Below are positions 32,040 to 43,717 of a stretch of DNA of 64,000 bases, piece after piece. The position numbers were made by a program, and so were the translations under genes. Every line of letters begins with the position of its first letter. Position 1 is the stretch's first letter. This DNA comes from Parietaria judaica (Eukaryota > Streptophyta > Magnoliopsida > Rosales > Urticaceae). The stretch is taken from positions 5,494,001-5,558,000 of the forward strand of contig OX940863.1 in NCBI GenBank assembly GCA_954871525.1, written 5' to 3'. The notes below the pieces were generated by a model. The model was not told where the DNA came from. It worked only from the letters and a program-made list of their open reading frames with translations, and searched no databases.

Positions 32040-33495
32040 ATGTCGTCACCAAGCGATTCCACCGGAGGAGAGCTCACGACGGCGACGAAGATCGGATCAA
32101 AGGAAGGGAACGTGACGCTTCATTACCCGATACTCACGAAGAGCAATTACTCGGTGTGGGCGTTGAAGATGCGAGTGAACTTGCAGGCACAAGGAGTTTG
32201 GGAGGCTGTGGAAGGCAGCGATGTCGAAGGGCGCAAGGAGAGGATGACACTCGCCGCCATCTACCAAGGAGTTCCGGAAGATGTCCTTCTCATGATCGCC
32301 GAGAAGGATTCCGCAAAGGAGGCGTGGTCGACACTTCGAACCATGTACATGGGCGCAGATCGCGTCAAGGAAGCAAAGGTCCAGACCTTGAAGAGTGAGT
32401 TCGAGGTTATGAGGATGAGGGAGAGCGAATTAATTGATGATTTCTCTATGCGGCTCACGTCCATTGTGACCGGCATACGCTCGCTGGGAGACAAGGTGGA
32501 GGAGACCACCGTCTTCAAGAAGTTTCTCCGAGCCGTGCCTCACAAGTACATGCAGATTGTGACATCGATTGAGCAGTTCGGCGACCTCAAGACCATGACG
32601 GTCGAGGAGGTTGTTGGTCGCCTCAAAGCCCACGATGAAAGACTTTGGGGTTACGGTGATAGAGAAGAGGAGAAGCACCTTCTGCTCACACATGAAGAGT
32701 GGACGGCCAGACAGAAGAAAAGCGGGGAAGCAGACTTTTCTTCTAGTTCCTCTGGTCGGAGTAGCTATAGCGGAGACAGCAAAGGACGTGGTAGAGGTCG
32801 TGGACGAGGGCGAGGTCGGGACACGCGAGGTCGCGGCAGTGGTGCACCCCTCAGGAAAGCACGAGCAGGAGAGACAAGAGCACACTGAAGTGCTATAATT
32901 GTCAGAAGCTTGGGCACTTTGCTTCAGAGTGCCGCAGCAAGAACCACAAAGAGGAAGCGAATCTGATGAGATTCAATGAAGACCAACCAGCTTTGATGTT
33001 TGCCGAACAGGAGGTGACCCTGGACGGACAAGAAGACGGGGAGACGATCCTCATAGGCGAGAGAGAGCAGACCTGCCCGGAGAGCAGAGAGCATATCTGC
33101 CTAGAGAGCAGAGAGCAGAGAGCAGACCTGCTCGGAATTCGAGCAGAGACCAGAGATCAGAGATCAGCGACCAGAGAGCTCCGAGTAGAGAGCAGATACC
33201 AGACACCAGAGACCAGAGAGCAGACCAGCTCGAAGATGGTGTTCCTGATCGAGGACAAGGTTATTGCGAACCTCCTCGTTGACGGAGAGCAGAAAGTCTC
33301 TACCGATGTCTGGTACCTAGACAATGGCGCGAGCAATCACATGACAGGAGACCGAGCTAAGTTTGAAGAGCTCGATGAGAAGATCACAGGGAATGTGAAA
33401 TTTGGCGATGGCTCGATCGTCGAAATTAGAGGTAGAGAGTCTATCCTGTTCGTGTGTAAGAACGGGGACCAACGCCTCATGACCCAGGTCTACTA
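32040..33495 (+). pseudogene. Gag and protease of copia 2
   Basis: ATG 32040 (MSSPSDSTGGEL), capsid region intact to about 32848, where a 1-nt deletion shifts the frame. The zinc knuckle CYNCQKLGHFASEC is at about 32890-32932. The 32966-33496 frame has a stretch of about 55 residues made of repeated E-S-R-E-Q and T-R-D-Q blocks, then the protease WYLDNGASNHMTGD. An 8-nt deletion at about 33495 creates a stop. Confidence 0.88.
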
Positions 33496-33498
33496 AAG

Positions 33499-36411
33499 TT
33501 GAAGAGTAACATCATCAGCCTCGGACAGATGACAGAGATCGGCAACACAGTGGTGATGTCTGCTCACTATCTGAAGATGTGGAACAGAAGTGGCAACCTG
33601 CTGATGAAGGTGAAGAGATCGCCGAACAGGTTGTACAAGATTCTCCTGGAGACAGGCCAGCCCGTTTGTTTAATGGCGTCCCTAGCAGACCCGGCCTGGT
33701 TGTGGCATGCGAGACTTGGGCACGTAAACTTCTACGCGCTCAAGATGATGGGCGAGAAGGAGATGGCCTTTGGGGTTCCCAAGATTGAACACCCCAACCA
33801 GCTATGCGAATGCTGCATAAACGCGAAACAGGCTCGAGTGCCATTCCCGATCAAGGCCAAGTTCCGAGCAGAGCGACCTTTCCAACTGGTGCATGCGGAC
33901 CTCTGTGGTCCAATCACCCCAGCAACTCTAGCCGGAAGCAAGTATTTCCTTCTACTTTTTGACGACTACATTTGCTGGATGTGGATCTACACGCTCAAGG
34001 AGAAAAGTGGAGCCTTTGAAGTCTTCAAGAAGTTCAAGAGGCTCGTGGAGAATGGGTCAGAAAACAAGATGAAAGTCTTGAGAAGAGACCGAGGTGGAGA
34101 ATTCACATCCCAGCAGTTCGGAGAGTTCTGTGATGAGGAAGGAGTCGAGCGCCACCTGACCGCACTGTACACTCCCTAGCAGAACGGTGTGGTGGAAAGA
34201 CGAAACCGGACAGTGATGGATACTGCAAGGAGCTTACTGAAGAGTATGCAAGTACCAGTGAGGTTTTGGGGAGAAGCAGTTAGACACGCGGTCTATTTGC
34301 TAAACCGTTTGCCAACAAAGGCTCTAGGAGAGCGCACACCCTACCAGGCATGGAATGGAAATAAACCTCACTTGGAGCACTTGAGAGTGTTTGGGTGCAC
34401 CGCACATGTGAAGACTGCGGGTCCACATCTCAAGAAGCTCGATGATAGGAGTCAGTCGATGGTGTACCTTGGTGTTGAATACGGAAGCAAGGCACACAGA
34501 CTCTTTGACCCCCGACGCGGCAAGATCCAGGTGAGCAGAGATGCTGTGTTCGAAGAAAAGAGGAAGTGGGAATGGCGCGATGAGAAGGGTGAGCCCGAGC
34601 AGAACTCATTTGAGTTCGAAGTCGAAGAAGAGGGCATTGTCGAGCAGGAAGGTACCCCCACCAGCTCATTCAGCTCGGGTACCCCTACCAGCTCTGGTAC
34701 CCCTACCAGCTCTGGTACCCCCACTAGAGATTCCTTCCAGGGTACACCTAGGACACCCAGCCCGAGCAGACTCAGCTCGTCCAACTCAGGAGATTCCTCG
34801 ATCAAGGATGGCCCAAGGGGATTCCGACCCCTAGCAGAAGTCTACGAAGAATCTCAGGAAGTGGAGATGAACCTAGAAGAGTTGTCTTTGTTGTGCGCCG
34901 AGGAGCCAGCCAACTACCAAGAGGCAGCTACCGAGCAGGAATGGCAGGAAGCAATGGAGAAAGAGCAGGAATCCATCGAGAAGAACAAGATATGGGAGCT
35001 CACCGACCTGCCCAAAGGTCAGAAGCCCATTGGCTTGAAGTGGGTATACAAGCTCAAGAAGGACACCGAGGGGAATGTCCTAAAGCACAAGGCAAGGCTA
35101 GTAGCCAAAGGCTACGTGCAGAGGCAAGGAGTCGACTTCGAGGAAGTCTTTGCTCCCGTGGCAAGACTAGACACGATCAGACTCATCCTAGCCCTAGCAG
35201 CTCATCGAGGTTGGGAGATTCACCACATGGATGTCAAATCGGCATTCTTAAATGGTGACCTCGAGGAAGAAGTCTACGTCAGTCAACCTGAAGGTTTTAG
35301 CGTCAAAGTCAAGGAGAAGAAGGTGTACAAGCTCTCCAAGGCTCTATACGGGCTACGTCAAGCTCCAAGGGCGTGGAACATACGCCTCGACAAGAGTTTG
35401 AAGAATCTTGGATTCACAAAGTGCTCCAGGGAGAAGGCAGTGTACACCAGGAGCAGCAGAGAAGAAGTTCTGGTCGTCGGAGTTTATGTGGACGACCTGA
35501 TAGTCACTGGATCCAGTGCAGGAGGCGTAGAAGGATTCAAGAAGCAGATGATGGCCGAGTTCGAGATGAGTGACCTTGGACTACTTTCTTACTATCTTGG
35601 TATTGAGGTAGAGCAGAAGAAATACTGCATCACGCTGAAGCAGTCGGCCTACGCAAAGAAGATCCTCAAGCAATTCGAGATGGCGGATTGCAACCCGAGC
35701 AAGTACCCAATGGAGGCGAAGCTGCAACTCGGGAATGATGCTGAAGGAGGAGAAGTGGATCCTACAGAGTACAGACGCGTGATCGGGTGTCTGAGGTATC
35801 TCACCTACCCCGACCAGACATTTCTCACGCAGTCGGGATAATTAGTCGTTTCATGGAGAAGCCCAAAAGTGCACACCAGCAGGCCGTGAAGCACATCTTG
35901 CGCTACGTGAAGGGAACGACGGACTACGGGATCCAATATGCAAGAGGCAGGGGAGCAGAAGAGCTAGTCGGCTTCACTGACAGCGATCTGGCCGGTGACA
36001 TTGATGATAGGAAGAGTACCGGAAGGATGGCGTTCTACCTCAACGGGAACCTGATCACCTGGTAATCTCAGAAGCAGAAGACTGTAGCTCTATCCTCATG
36101 TGAAGCAGAGTTCATGGCAGCAACCGCAGCAGCGTGTCAAGCTATGTGGTTGAAGGGGATACTGAGTGAGTGAAGTGACTGGAGACGAGCAGAAGCCAGT
36201 AACACTCTACATGGACAACAAGTCCGCAATAGCACTGATGAAGAACCCAATTTTTCATGGTCGGAGCAAACACATACACACTCGGTATCATTATATTCGC
36301 GAGTGTGTGGAGAAGCGAAAGATCAACGTGGAGTTTGTCAGCACGAAGGAGCAGCGAGCAGACATACTCACGAAGGCTCTAGCAAGAGTTAAGTTCACGG
36401 AGATGAGATAG
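33499..36411 (+). pseudogene. Integrase, RT and RNase H of copia 2
   Basis: Integrase 33499-34179 retains HADLCGP and [13 protein letters not shown], with a TAG at 34177-34179 in the PQQNG motif. The 34189-35841 frame carries the rest of integrase and an RT with intact YVDD. A 1-nt deletion near 35807 shifts the frame before RNase H. Further stops are at 36063-36065 and 36409-36411, and a 4-nt duplication lies near 36165. The protein is inactive. Confidence 0.9.
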
Positions 36412-36459
36412 CTGCTCGGAGTGAAGAACCTCGACCCAAGTCAAACTTACGGGGGAGAA

Positions 36460-37062
36460 TGTGAGTTTAAGCCTGACTTGGCTCAACTCCTAGCAGAGAT
36501 GTCCCCACTAGGGATCTCCCTACCAGAACTTCCCGTAGCAGAGAAGAGCCTGAGCAGAGATCTTCCTAGCAGGAGTTCCCCCACCAGAGATGGGTCCGAC
36601 CAGAGATTTTCCCCAACAGGAAGGGACCCGACCAGGAATGCTCCTACCAGAGATGGCCCTAGCAGAGATGAGGGAGAGTAGAGATGCCCCCTAGCAGAAG
36701 AGGACACTAGCAGGATTCTCTCGAGCAGAAACGAGAAACGCCAGAAGTCAAGAAGAGCTATTCCAGGAAGGTGCCAAACTTGAGATGAAAGTTTGAAGAT
36801 TTGATTTGGTTTCCTGAATTTGTCAGGATTCGAATGTAAATGTAAAAGATTTGATTGAGTCTATTTTAGGAAGTTTTAGCTAGGGTTTCGTTTTTCTGGT
36901 CTCCTATAAATACTAGAGTTAGTGTTTATTTTTTGTAACTCCATTATTGCAATTTTGCTTTTCGATTAATCAGAGAAGTTTTTTTCTCCTAAAGCTTTCT
37001 TGTTCTCTTTCCTTTGTTCTTCGTGCTTCTTTTGATTAAAGATCCATTATTGGGAACCAACA
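36460..37062 (+). repeat. 3' LTR of copia element 2
   Basis: 603 bp, preceded by the polypurine tract acgggggagaa. A TATA-like tataaatac lies at about 36905. Confidence 0.93.
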
Positions 37063-37073
37063 AATCTTACGTA

Positions 37074-38238
37074 TTAATCGCAACATAAATAACAAATGTG
37101 TTACTAATGATAACGTTAAATACTAAAATATATTTATTTCGCCGCGGGTGAAGGTTCCAAACTTTAATAATAGCATGCAATAGGTTTTCCGTTTAGGTTC
37201 CATCCTACGTGATCAATGCATGTGGCGTTGAGTTGACTGCCACATGGCATTGCCATGTCATTTTTACTATCACGTGGCATGCTACGTGTCATGCCGCATT
37301 TAATTTTTTATTTTTTAATAATTACATTTAATTTAATTTTTTAGTTTTGAATTTTTTTATAAACATATTATTAATTAGTTTTTATAATAATTTCAATATC
37401 GACGAACCATTATGGAGTTTCAAGTAATGAAGCTTTAAGAATCGGAACAAGAGATCTTGATGCAATGGTATTTTGAACGTAACCTTGAAATCGTTGTTGT
37501 TGTTTTTTTTTTTGTTTTTTTTTATACCCAAAATCCAAAAATACCTTGAATTGAAATACCCAAAATCAAAAAATACCTTGAATTGGATAGAACTTAAATG
37601 GAAAAAATACCTTGAATTGAAATACGCCAAAAAAAAAAAAAAAACGATTTCAAGGTTACGTTCAAAATACCATTGCATTAAGATTTCTTGAATTGGATAG
37701 AACTTCAATGGAATCGGCAACTTGAAATAGTTTTTTTGTTTTGTTTTTATGTTTTTTTGTTTTTTGCATTTTGTGTATATCAATCCATATTCCATATACT
37801 TTTTTATTCTGAGTAAAAAAAATGGTTCAAAGTTATGTACAAAAATTCTACGGCATCCGGATTTCTTTGTTTCAATTCTCAATTCTTCATTACCCGAAAA
37901 TCCATTTTGTTCCTTGTTGTTGAGATTTTTATAGAAATAATTAATAATTTATTTATAAAGAATTTTAGAAAAAATTATAAAATTAAAAAAAAAATATTTT
38001 TTTAAAATAATTTAAAAAATTGAATGCCACGTGGTAGTCAAAATGACATGGCAAAATGCCATTTGACGGTCAACTAGACTCCACATGACATTGACTAAAG
38101 GAGGTTGGATAGAACTTAAATGGAAAACCTATTGCATGTTATTATCAGATTTTGGCAACTTTACCAGCCAAAAAAAAAAAAAGGTTAGGTATTTAGCTTT
38201 ATCATTAGTAACACTTTTAATATTTATGCCACGATTAA
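37074..38238. mobile_element. Long-inverted-repeat (foldback/MULE-like) element
   Basis: Arms of roughly 200 bp pair across the element: ttaatcg...cataaata at 37074 against tatttatg..cgattaa at 38238. So do tgttactaatgataa, catgcaataggttttcc and tgccatgtcattttgac-like blocks. The interior is A/T homopolymer-rich, with repeated taccttgaattg units (37540-37700). No transposase seen. Copia 2 sits 6 bp to its left. Confidence 0.7.
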
Positions 38239-38245
38239 GCTTATC

Positions 38246-39690
38246 TTAATGTAAATGTAAAGAAACACAACTTTAGTAATCCCCCATGAGCGAGAATTCA
38301 AAATCTTTGTTGTATGACCTCTTGGCCTATGTGATGTGGATATTTTAATATAAGGAACATTTATTAGTGAAAATGTACACTAATTTTTTGTCAGTTCTAA
38401 ATATTGCTGCAAATAACTATATTTTGGGGGTAAATGCACCTACATCCAAAGTTCGAAGGGCATTACCCATTACTCATTTTTTTATGCGAGATTTTAGCCT
38501 TTGTTAGACTGTTGTTTCTTTTTACCTTTTTTTTTATAAATATCTTTAATTTTGAATGGTTTAAATTGATTTTCAATCTAATATGTATATTAGTAAACAT
38601 ATGAATCGCAATAGAAAAGTAAAAAATTGGCTGATTTTTTTTTTTTTTCTTTCCAAATATTTTTGAAGTTCCAAGTAAAACATTTTTTTTTTTAATTTTC
38701 TTCTGCATGTTTGTTCTAAATTTTACTTTCTTTTTGTCTCTGTACATTCCAGCCACAACTCCCTACCTAAACCCTAATTATTCAGCAAGTGAACCACCAA
38801 AATCTTTTATATCAAGAAATGCAACTTGTACGGAGATTATATAACATAAGCGATTAAGCGTAGGGCTTGTAGCTACTTCAGATTTTAAAGTGTTTTTTTT
38901 TTTTTTACCGGGATAATATTATCGGTCAAAATTACAAATATTCGCATTATAAGATATATTCGTAGTTGTGACACTATCTGTCAAAATTACATATGCATAC
39001 GCGATGTCAACGTCACTTTAGAATTGAACCCAAGATTTTTCGATAATCATGTAGTGAAGTTACTACGTACACTAGGCCGCAAACTTGTTCTTAAACCACT
39101 TAAGCAATCATCATTTATATTTAATACATACACGCTATAAATAAAGTTCTACTCCTAATTAATCAAACTCATGTTAATATATAAGTATGACCAACGTATT
39201 TACCTGCGTCGGGTTGTGTTCGATCGTTACTCCACCAAATTAACTCTTCATGTGACCCTATAAAATCATCTTCAAACGCCAAAAATATCAGTTATACAGT
39301 CTATTCCGAAGAGAAATCGAACACCAAAGTGAAAAAAGGAAAAGTACATACGGGTTATGAACTCGTGGTGGCTGCTTATCTGCTTCGTAGGAAGTCTTCT
39401 GTTTGCGAAAAAGAGCCATTATCCAAATTGAAGTTCATCAAATGGCAATTTTAATTAAATGGTTGCAATATTTGGTGAAAGAAATCAAAGATATATATAT
39501 GCTCTTTAAAGGTAATATATTGCAGAAATGAGTAAAGAGTGTCCACACCAATTAAAACGGACACGTGTCCATTGTAACATCAGTTTATAGTCTTTGATTT
39601 AATATATGAGGATTTTTTTTTAGTTTTCAATGTTTGTAAATTCTAAATATATTAATAATAATTTTTTGATTCCCAAAATACCCTTATAAT
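38246..39690. other. Gene-poor DNA; possible small exon on the minus strand
   Basis: Mostly AT-rich with poly-T runs. On the minus strand an ATG near 39417 opens MALFRKQKTSYEADKQPP followed by a GT donor (gtatgtac). A second block (39203-39256) reads SHEELIWWSNDRTQPDA between AG and GT signals, but the two do not join in frame. It may be a decayed or partial gene; no family is recognised. Confidence 0.3.
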
Positions 39691-39708
39691 GTCATGGCTT
39701 TTTTTTTT

Positions 39709-39982
39709 TTTACAATGGATATCTCACATGGTCAAACGGCCACTCGACAGACTTTCCTAATTCTGGAAGGGCTAGACCGGGCGATGGTAAACCCGGATTG
39801 GCTGGGTTGGTTTCCCAAAACAAAGTCAAACTTTTTTTCGGCTATCGGGTTGGATCAGTTTTTTGTTAGAAGCTTGATGTCAAACGACGGAGGTCACTCC
39901 ATATTTTGAGGCATGGGCCGAAGATCCGGCTTGTAGAGACATTGTGGAAAAGGTGTGGTCCATCAATTCCAGGGATTCATAG
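39709..39982 (+). pseudogene. LINE endonuclease-domain fragment
   Basis: ILEGLDRAMVNPDWLGWFPK (39750-39810) fits the plant L1 endonuclease signature LDRalaNpdWl..FP. After a frameshift, YFEAWAEDPACRDIVEKVW (39902-39960) fits the F.FE..W..dp.c..iV...W segment that follows. Both lie in the expected order and spacing. There is no RT domain nearby, so it is an isolated fragment. Confidence 0.65.
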
Positions 39983-40437
39983 TTGATACCGTCGAAGCAG
40001 AGTGAATAAATATATATCCTGTAGGGAAGCAGGTTAAAGAAAAAGATATAGGGTAAATGAAGGATATGCCCATTCGTAACTCAAGGTTTTAAAAAAATGT
40101 CCATTTCTAATTATGGTAATCATAACTACCAACAAATTGAAATATAGACTAATATGCCCTTTCAATTAAGCCACGTTTAATTTTAATTCGTTTTTTTTAA
40201 TTAAAATAATAAAAAAAAATTCCTTAAATGTAGCAAACTAAAAAAATTAAAATTTATCCTTCCTATTTTAACGATAAAACAAATATTTTTTGAATTGATC
40301 TTCCCTATTTTAACGTTTGTAACAAATCTTATTTTTTATTTTTGGTCTCTATAATCAGTATTATTTTTGAATTTTTCTCCCCTATTAATAAGTATTTTAA
40401 AAATAAAATTTCAAATCAATTCTCTGCAATTTTACGA

Positions 40438-40580
40438 ATCTGTAATTATATTTACGTAACTATATTTACGATTCTATATTTACGTGATTATATTTACGAT
40501 TCTGTATTTTTACGTAACTATATTTACGATTCTGTATTTTATAGTTACATATCTGTATTTTTACGTAACTATATTTACTA
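40438..40580. repeat. Irregular minisatellite
   Basis: Repeats of tatatttacg with attctgtatttttacgtaac, about 6-8 degenerate units. Non-coding. Confidence 0.7.
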
Positions 40581-40819
40581 ATCATCGTCCCATGTACAAA
40601 AATCAAAGGCTTAAAAGGAATTAAACACACAATAGTCCAAGGATCTCACACGAAACGTAATTGTTGGTGAGTATATTTACGTATATTTAAAAAACTGTAA
40701 ATATATGTACACAATTTTATTAAAATATTGAACATGTTGAACTGTAAATATATTTACAAAATTCTAAAATTGTAAATATATTTACGAAAAACTGTAAATA
40801 AATTTACAGTTTATTTACA

Positions 40820-41045
40820 CGAATCGAAGACGGCGAGAGAGACAGTGAAGAAGATCGATCTTGAGAAGCCCTAGTATCGATTGAGAATCAATCGAAACAC
40901 GTCAGCGCCGGAAAAAGCTACGTGCACGGAGAGAAGACGGCGCGACGGAGAGCGAAGGAGGAAGGAGGCGCGACGGCGGAGGAGGAGAGAGGCGATGGAG
41001 GAGAGAAGCGATGGGCGCGATTTTTGCGACTGGGCGTGGGCGAGT
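40820..41045. other. GA-rich GC-elevated island, function unknown
   Basis: Purine-rich (gacggcgagagagacagtga, gcgacggcggaggaggagag) and distinctly GC-richer than its surroundings. It resembles a 5' UTR captured by a repeat. The block at 12020-12075 in another putative MITE is similarly GA-rich. No ORF of substance. Confidence 0.35.
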
Positions 41046-41373
41046 GAATAACGACGAATCGATTGATTTTTTAAAATAAATGATAAATATTTTAGGTCAA
41101 AGTAACAAAATTAAATGAAAACCCAATTAATAGGGGAAGTTTTCAACCAAAATTTTAGGATAATTTAATTTCAAAAATTAAAATATATAATAAATAATTA
41201 ATATACGAAAATAAATAAATATAATTAATATTCGGGTTAATATGATCCAATTTTTTTTACAAATAGGTATAAATGAATTGTTTGAATGTATGAGCAATTC
41301 TCATAAACCATAGGTGATTTTTTGGTATTTCGTGAGTTTTTAAAAAAAGATATATCTCATCTTTCCATAAGTT

Positions 41374-41763
41374 GTGCTTTGGCGGCAAAGCTATGGTTTG
41401 AGGAAGCTTTCCATAAGTTGTGCAATATTATTTGATCTCTTCGAAGGTTTGCCTTTAAATGAGGCCCACGTGACAGATAGACGGGGTCAAGATATATCAA
41501 AGACATCATGCCCAACAACAACGTGTTCGAGAGTGGGAAAATTCAGAACATTCAATCCATGAGTGATAGGGTGGTGGAATCCGGTGAAAGGGGCCGTAAA
41601 ACTCAATATGGAAGCAATGCTCTCGAGAGACAGACCGACAAGAAGAATTACAGCCCAATATTTTAAGAGGTATCAGGTGGGTCTAGAGGAACAAAATCAC
41701 ATAGCTGAATTGGCTAGTGAAAAATGCTTCGCATATGCAGAGATGAAGAGAATAACAAGATAA
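41374..41763 (+). pseudogene. Possible LINE/RNase H-like remnant
   Basis: One frame with a stop at 41560. After the stop, VIGWWNPVKGAVKLNMEA resembles the start of the plant non-LTR RNase H domain (W.pP..G.vKlN.Da). The rest (YFKRYQVGLEEQNHIAELA) is not recognised. This is a weak resemblance by eye. Confidence 0.3.
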
Positions 41764-42276
41764 TTACGGAGAGCCTTATCAATGGTAATGATTGTCCAAA
41801 TTGATCTTTTATTTGTTTAATGAATGATTCGTTACAAATTTTGATTATTTGTTTCGTTTGAATTCCCATTATTCATGCGAGTATGGTAGCTTATTATCTT
41901 TGATTATTGTAGATTTGAATAGTTGTAGTTTCACCCGAACGAAGTTTTTGTAAAGTGAAGGAGGTCCTACGGTCCCACCCTTAGCGTTTAGTAAAGAATT
42001 TTGTTTACTAAAAGGAATTTAACAAAATTATAACATTAATTAGTCACTTTTTGCTGTCAAGATTAACTGCAACTTTTTTTATTAAGGTATTGACGTTCAT
42101 CCGGAATAATTTTGCCAATGGTGTTTTTGTTATAAAAAAGAAAGAAGAAAAAAAAGCATCCGAACAAGAATATATGTCAAAAGTGATTGCCAATAATACA
42201 ATACTAAAAGTAGCCTCTCACAAAAGCGGTCCCACTTTTTGTCGTTACATATGGAATTCTGATGCAAAGTAAAGAC

Positions 42277-42849
42277 TATGGTTTTAAATATCCGGATATG
42301 TCCTCGATATGTCCACGACGTGCTCAGAAAATGAGAAATGCGAAACGATATTCGCAGGAAATCGATATATCCAAATTCTTCCCATTTATCTATCGGCAAG
42401 CGATATATCTGTAAAATGAACAGTGCAAAACGACATCGATATCGGCATTTGGAACCATGCTTCGTCTTTATGTTCGTACTTTGTACTCTATGTTCGTATT
42501 TATGTTCGTACTCTATGACTTTATTATGATTGCTAGCTTATTTTATGTTATGTCGACATTATGTTGTGAGTTATGATTTTTATATTATATGTTTCTGTTA
42601 TGTTATGATTTATGAGTGTGTTTTCTAGGCTATAACTATGTGTCATATTTAATAAATAGGTAATTTAGAAGCTATATAAAAATATAATTGAAATACTAAA
42701 TATATATTTCTAGAATATCCGTCGATATTTTGATCGGCAAGCGATATATCCATTTCTTCCCATTTATCCGTCGGCATGCCCGTCGGCAAGTGATATATCC
42801 GTAAAATAGAGAGTGCGAAACGACATCGATATCGATATTTAGAACCTTG
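42277..42849. mobile_element. hAT-like MITE, second copy of the 19.6-kb family
   Basis: 573 bp. Begins tatggttttaaatatcc and ends gatatttagaaccttg, imperfect inverted repeats of the same type as 19634-20453. It shares inner blocks (ggcatgcccgtcggcaag, gcgatatatc) in opposite orientation. The 8-bp target duplication is gtaaagac at 42269-42276 and gtaaagat at 42850-42857 (one mismatch). Confidence 0.82.
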
Positions 42850-42913
42850 GTAAAGATTCTTCAAACTCAAATGGCGATAACTAAAAAAAAAACTCTCGAG
42901 TCAAATATAGTTA

Positions 42914-43153
42914 GGATTAATTGCGGCATACGTCCTCAACCTTAGGTCAATTGGAGCGGCATTATCTCAATTCTATTTAATAGCAGTATAAGTACTAAAA
43001 GTTAAATTCCGTCTATTTTTAACTAACAACCATTAGTCAACTTTGAAGTGGCGAGCTTCTCTTCCATGTGGGTACGATGTTATCATCCACGTCAGCTATT
43101 TTCTGCCACATCATCCCATCTGGGTCATCAATCATCTCCATCTGCATCATAGT
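42914..43153. mobile_element. Left arm of a long-inverted-repeat element split by copia 3
   Basis: Inverted match of 57167-57400: ggattaattgcggcata / tatgccgcaattaaccc, then cgtcctcaac, atttaatagc.gtataagt, ccgtctatttttaactaac and ccacgtcag. Possible 9-bp target duplication atatagtta (42905-42913) and atctagcta (57401-57409), 7 of 9 matching, as expected for Mutator-like elements. Confidence 0.75.
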
Positions 43154-43687
43154 TGTGAGTTTAAGCCTGACTTGGCTCAACTCCTAGCAGAGATTTCCCC
43201 ACCAGAGATGGGTCCGACCAGAGATTTCCCCCAGCAGGAAGGGACCCGACCAGGAATGCTCCTACCAGAGATGGCCCTAGCAGAGATGAGGGAGAGCAGA
43301 GATGTCCCCTAGCAGAAGAGGACCCTAGCAGGATTCTCCTGAGCAGAAACGGGAAACGCCAGAAGTCAAGAAGAGTTATTCCAGGAAGGTGCCAAACTTG
43401 AGGAGCAAGTTTGGAGATTTGATTTGATTTGGTTTCCTGATTCTGTTAGGATTTGAATGTAAATGTATAAGATATGATTGAGTTTATTTTAGGAAGTTTA
43501 GCTAGGGTTTCGTTTTTTTTTTGTCTCCTATAAATACTAGTGTTAGTGTTTATTTTTTGTAACTCCATTATTGCAATTTTTGCCTTCGAATTAATCAAGA
43601 GAAAATTCTCCTAAGTTCTTCTTTCTTTGTTCTTTCTCTTCGTGTTTTGTTCTTTGGCTGCAGATCCATTCCCATTGGGAACCAACA
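43154..43687 (+). repeat. 5' LTR of copia element 3
   Basis: 534 bp, TGTGAGTTTAAG...GGGAACCAACA. TATA-like tataaatac at about 43529. Confidence 0.93.
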
Positions 43688-43717
43688 ATTGGTATCAGAG
43701 TAAAGGTGCCAAAGAAG

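Larger units (their letters stand above)
31392..37062 (+). mobile_element. Ty1/copia LTR retrotransposon, element 2
   Basis: LTRs 31392-32009 and 36460-37062, TGTGAGTTTAAG...GGGAACCAACA. Exact target duplication AATCT (31387-31391 and 37063-37067). Primer site tggtatcagagc just inside the 5' LTR. The proteins are close relatives of copia 1, but the LTRs differ, so this is a sister family (shared with element 3). The coding region has at least four frameshifts and three stops. Confidence 0.96.

Noticed and set aside
39203..39417. Two-exon gene on the minus strand (MALFRKQKTSYEAD / SHEELIWWSND)
   Set aside because: Splice phases do not join without a stop and no family is recognised. Kept only as a remark on the spacer.
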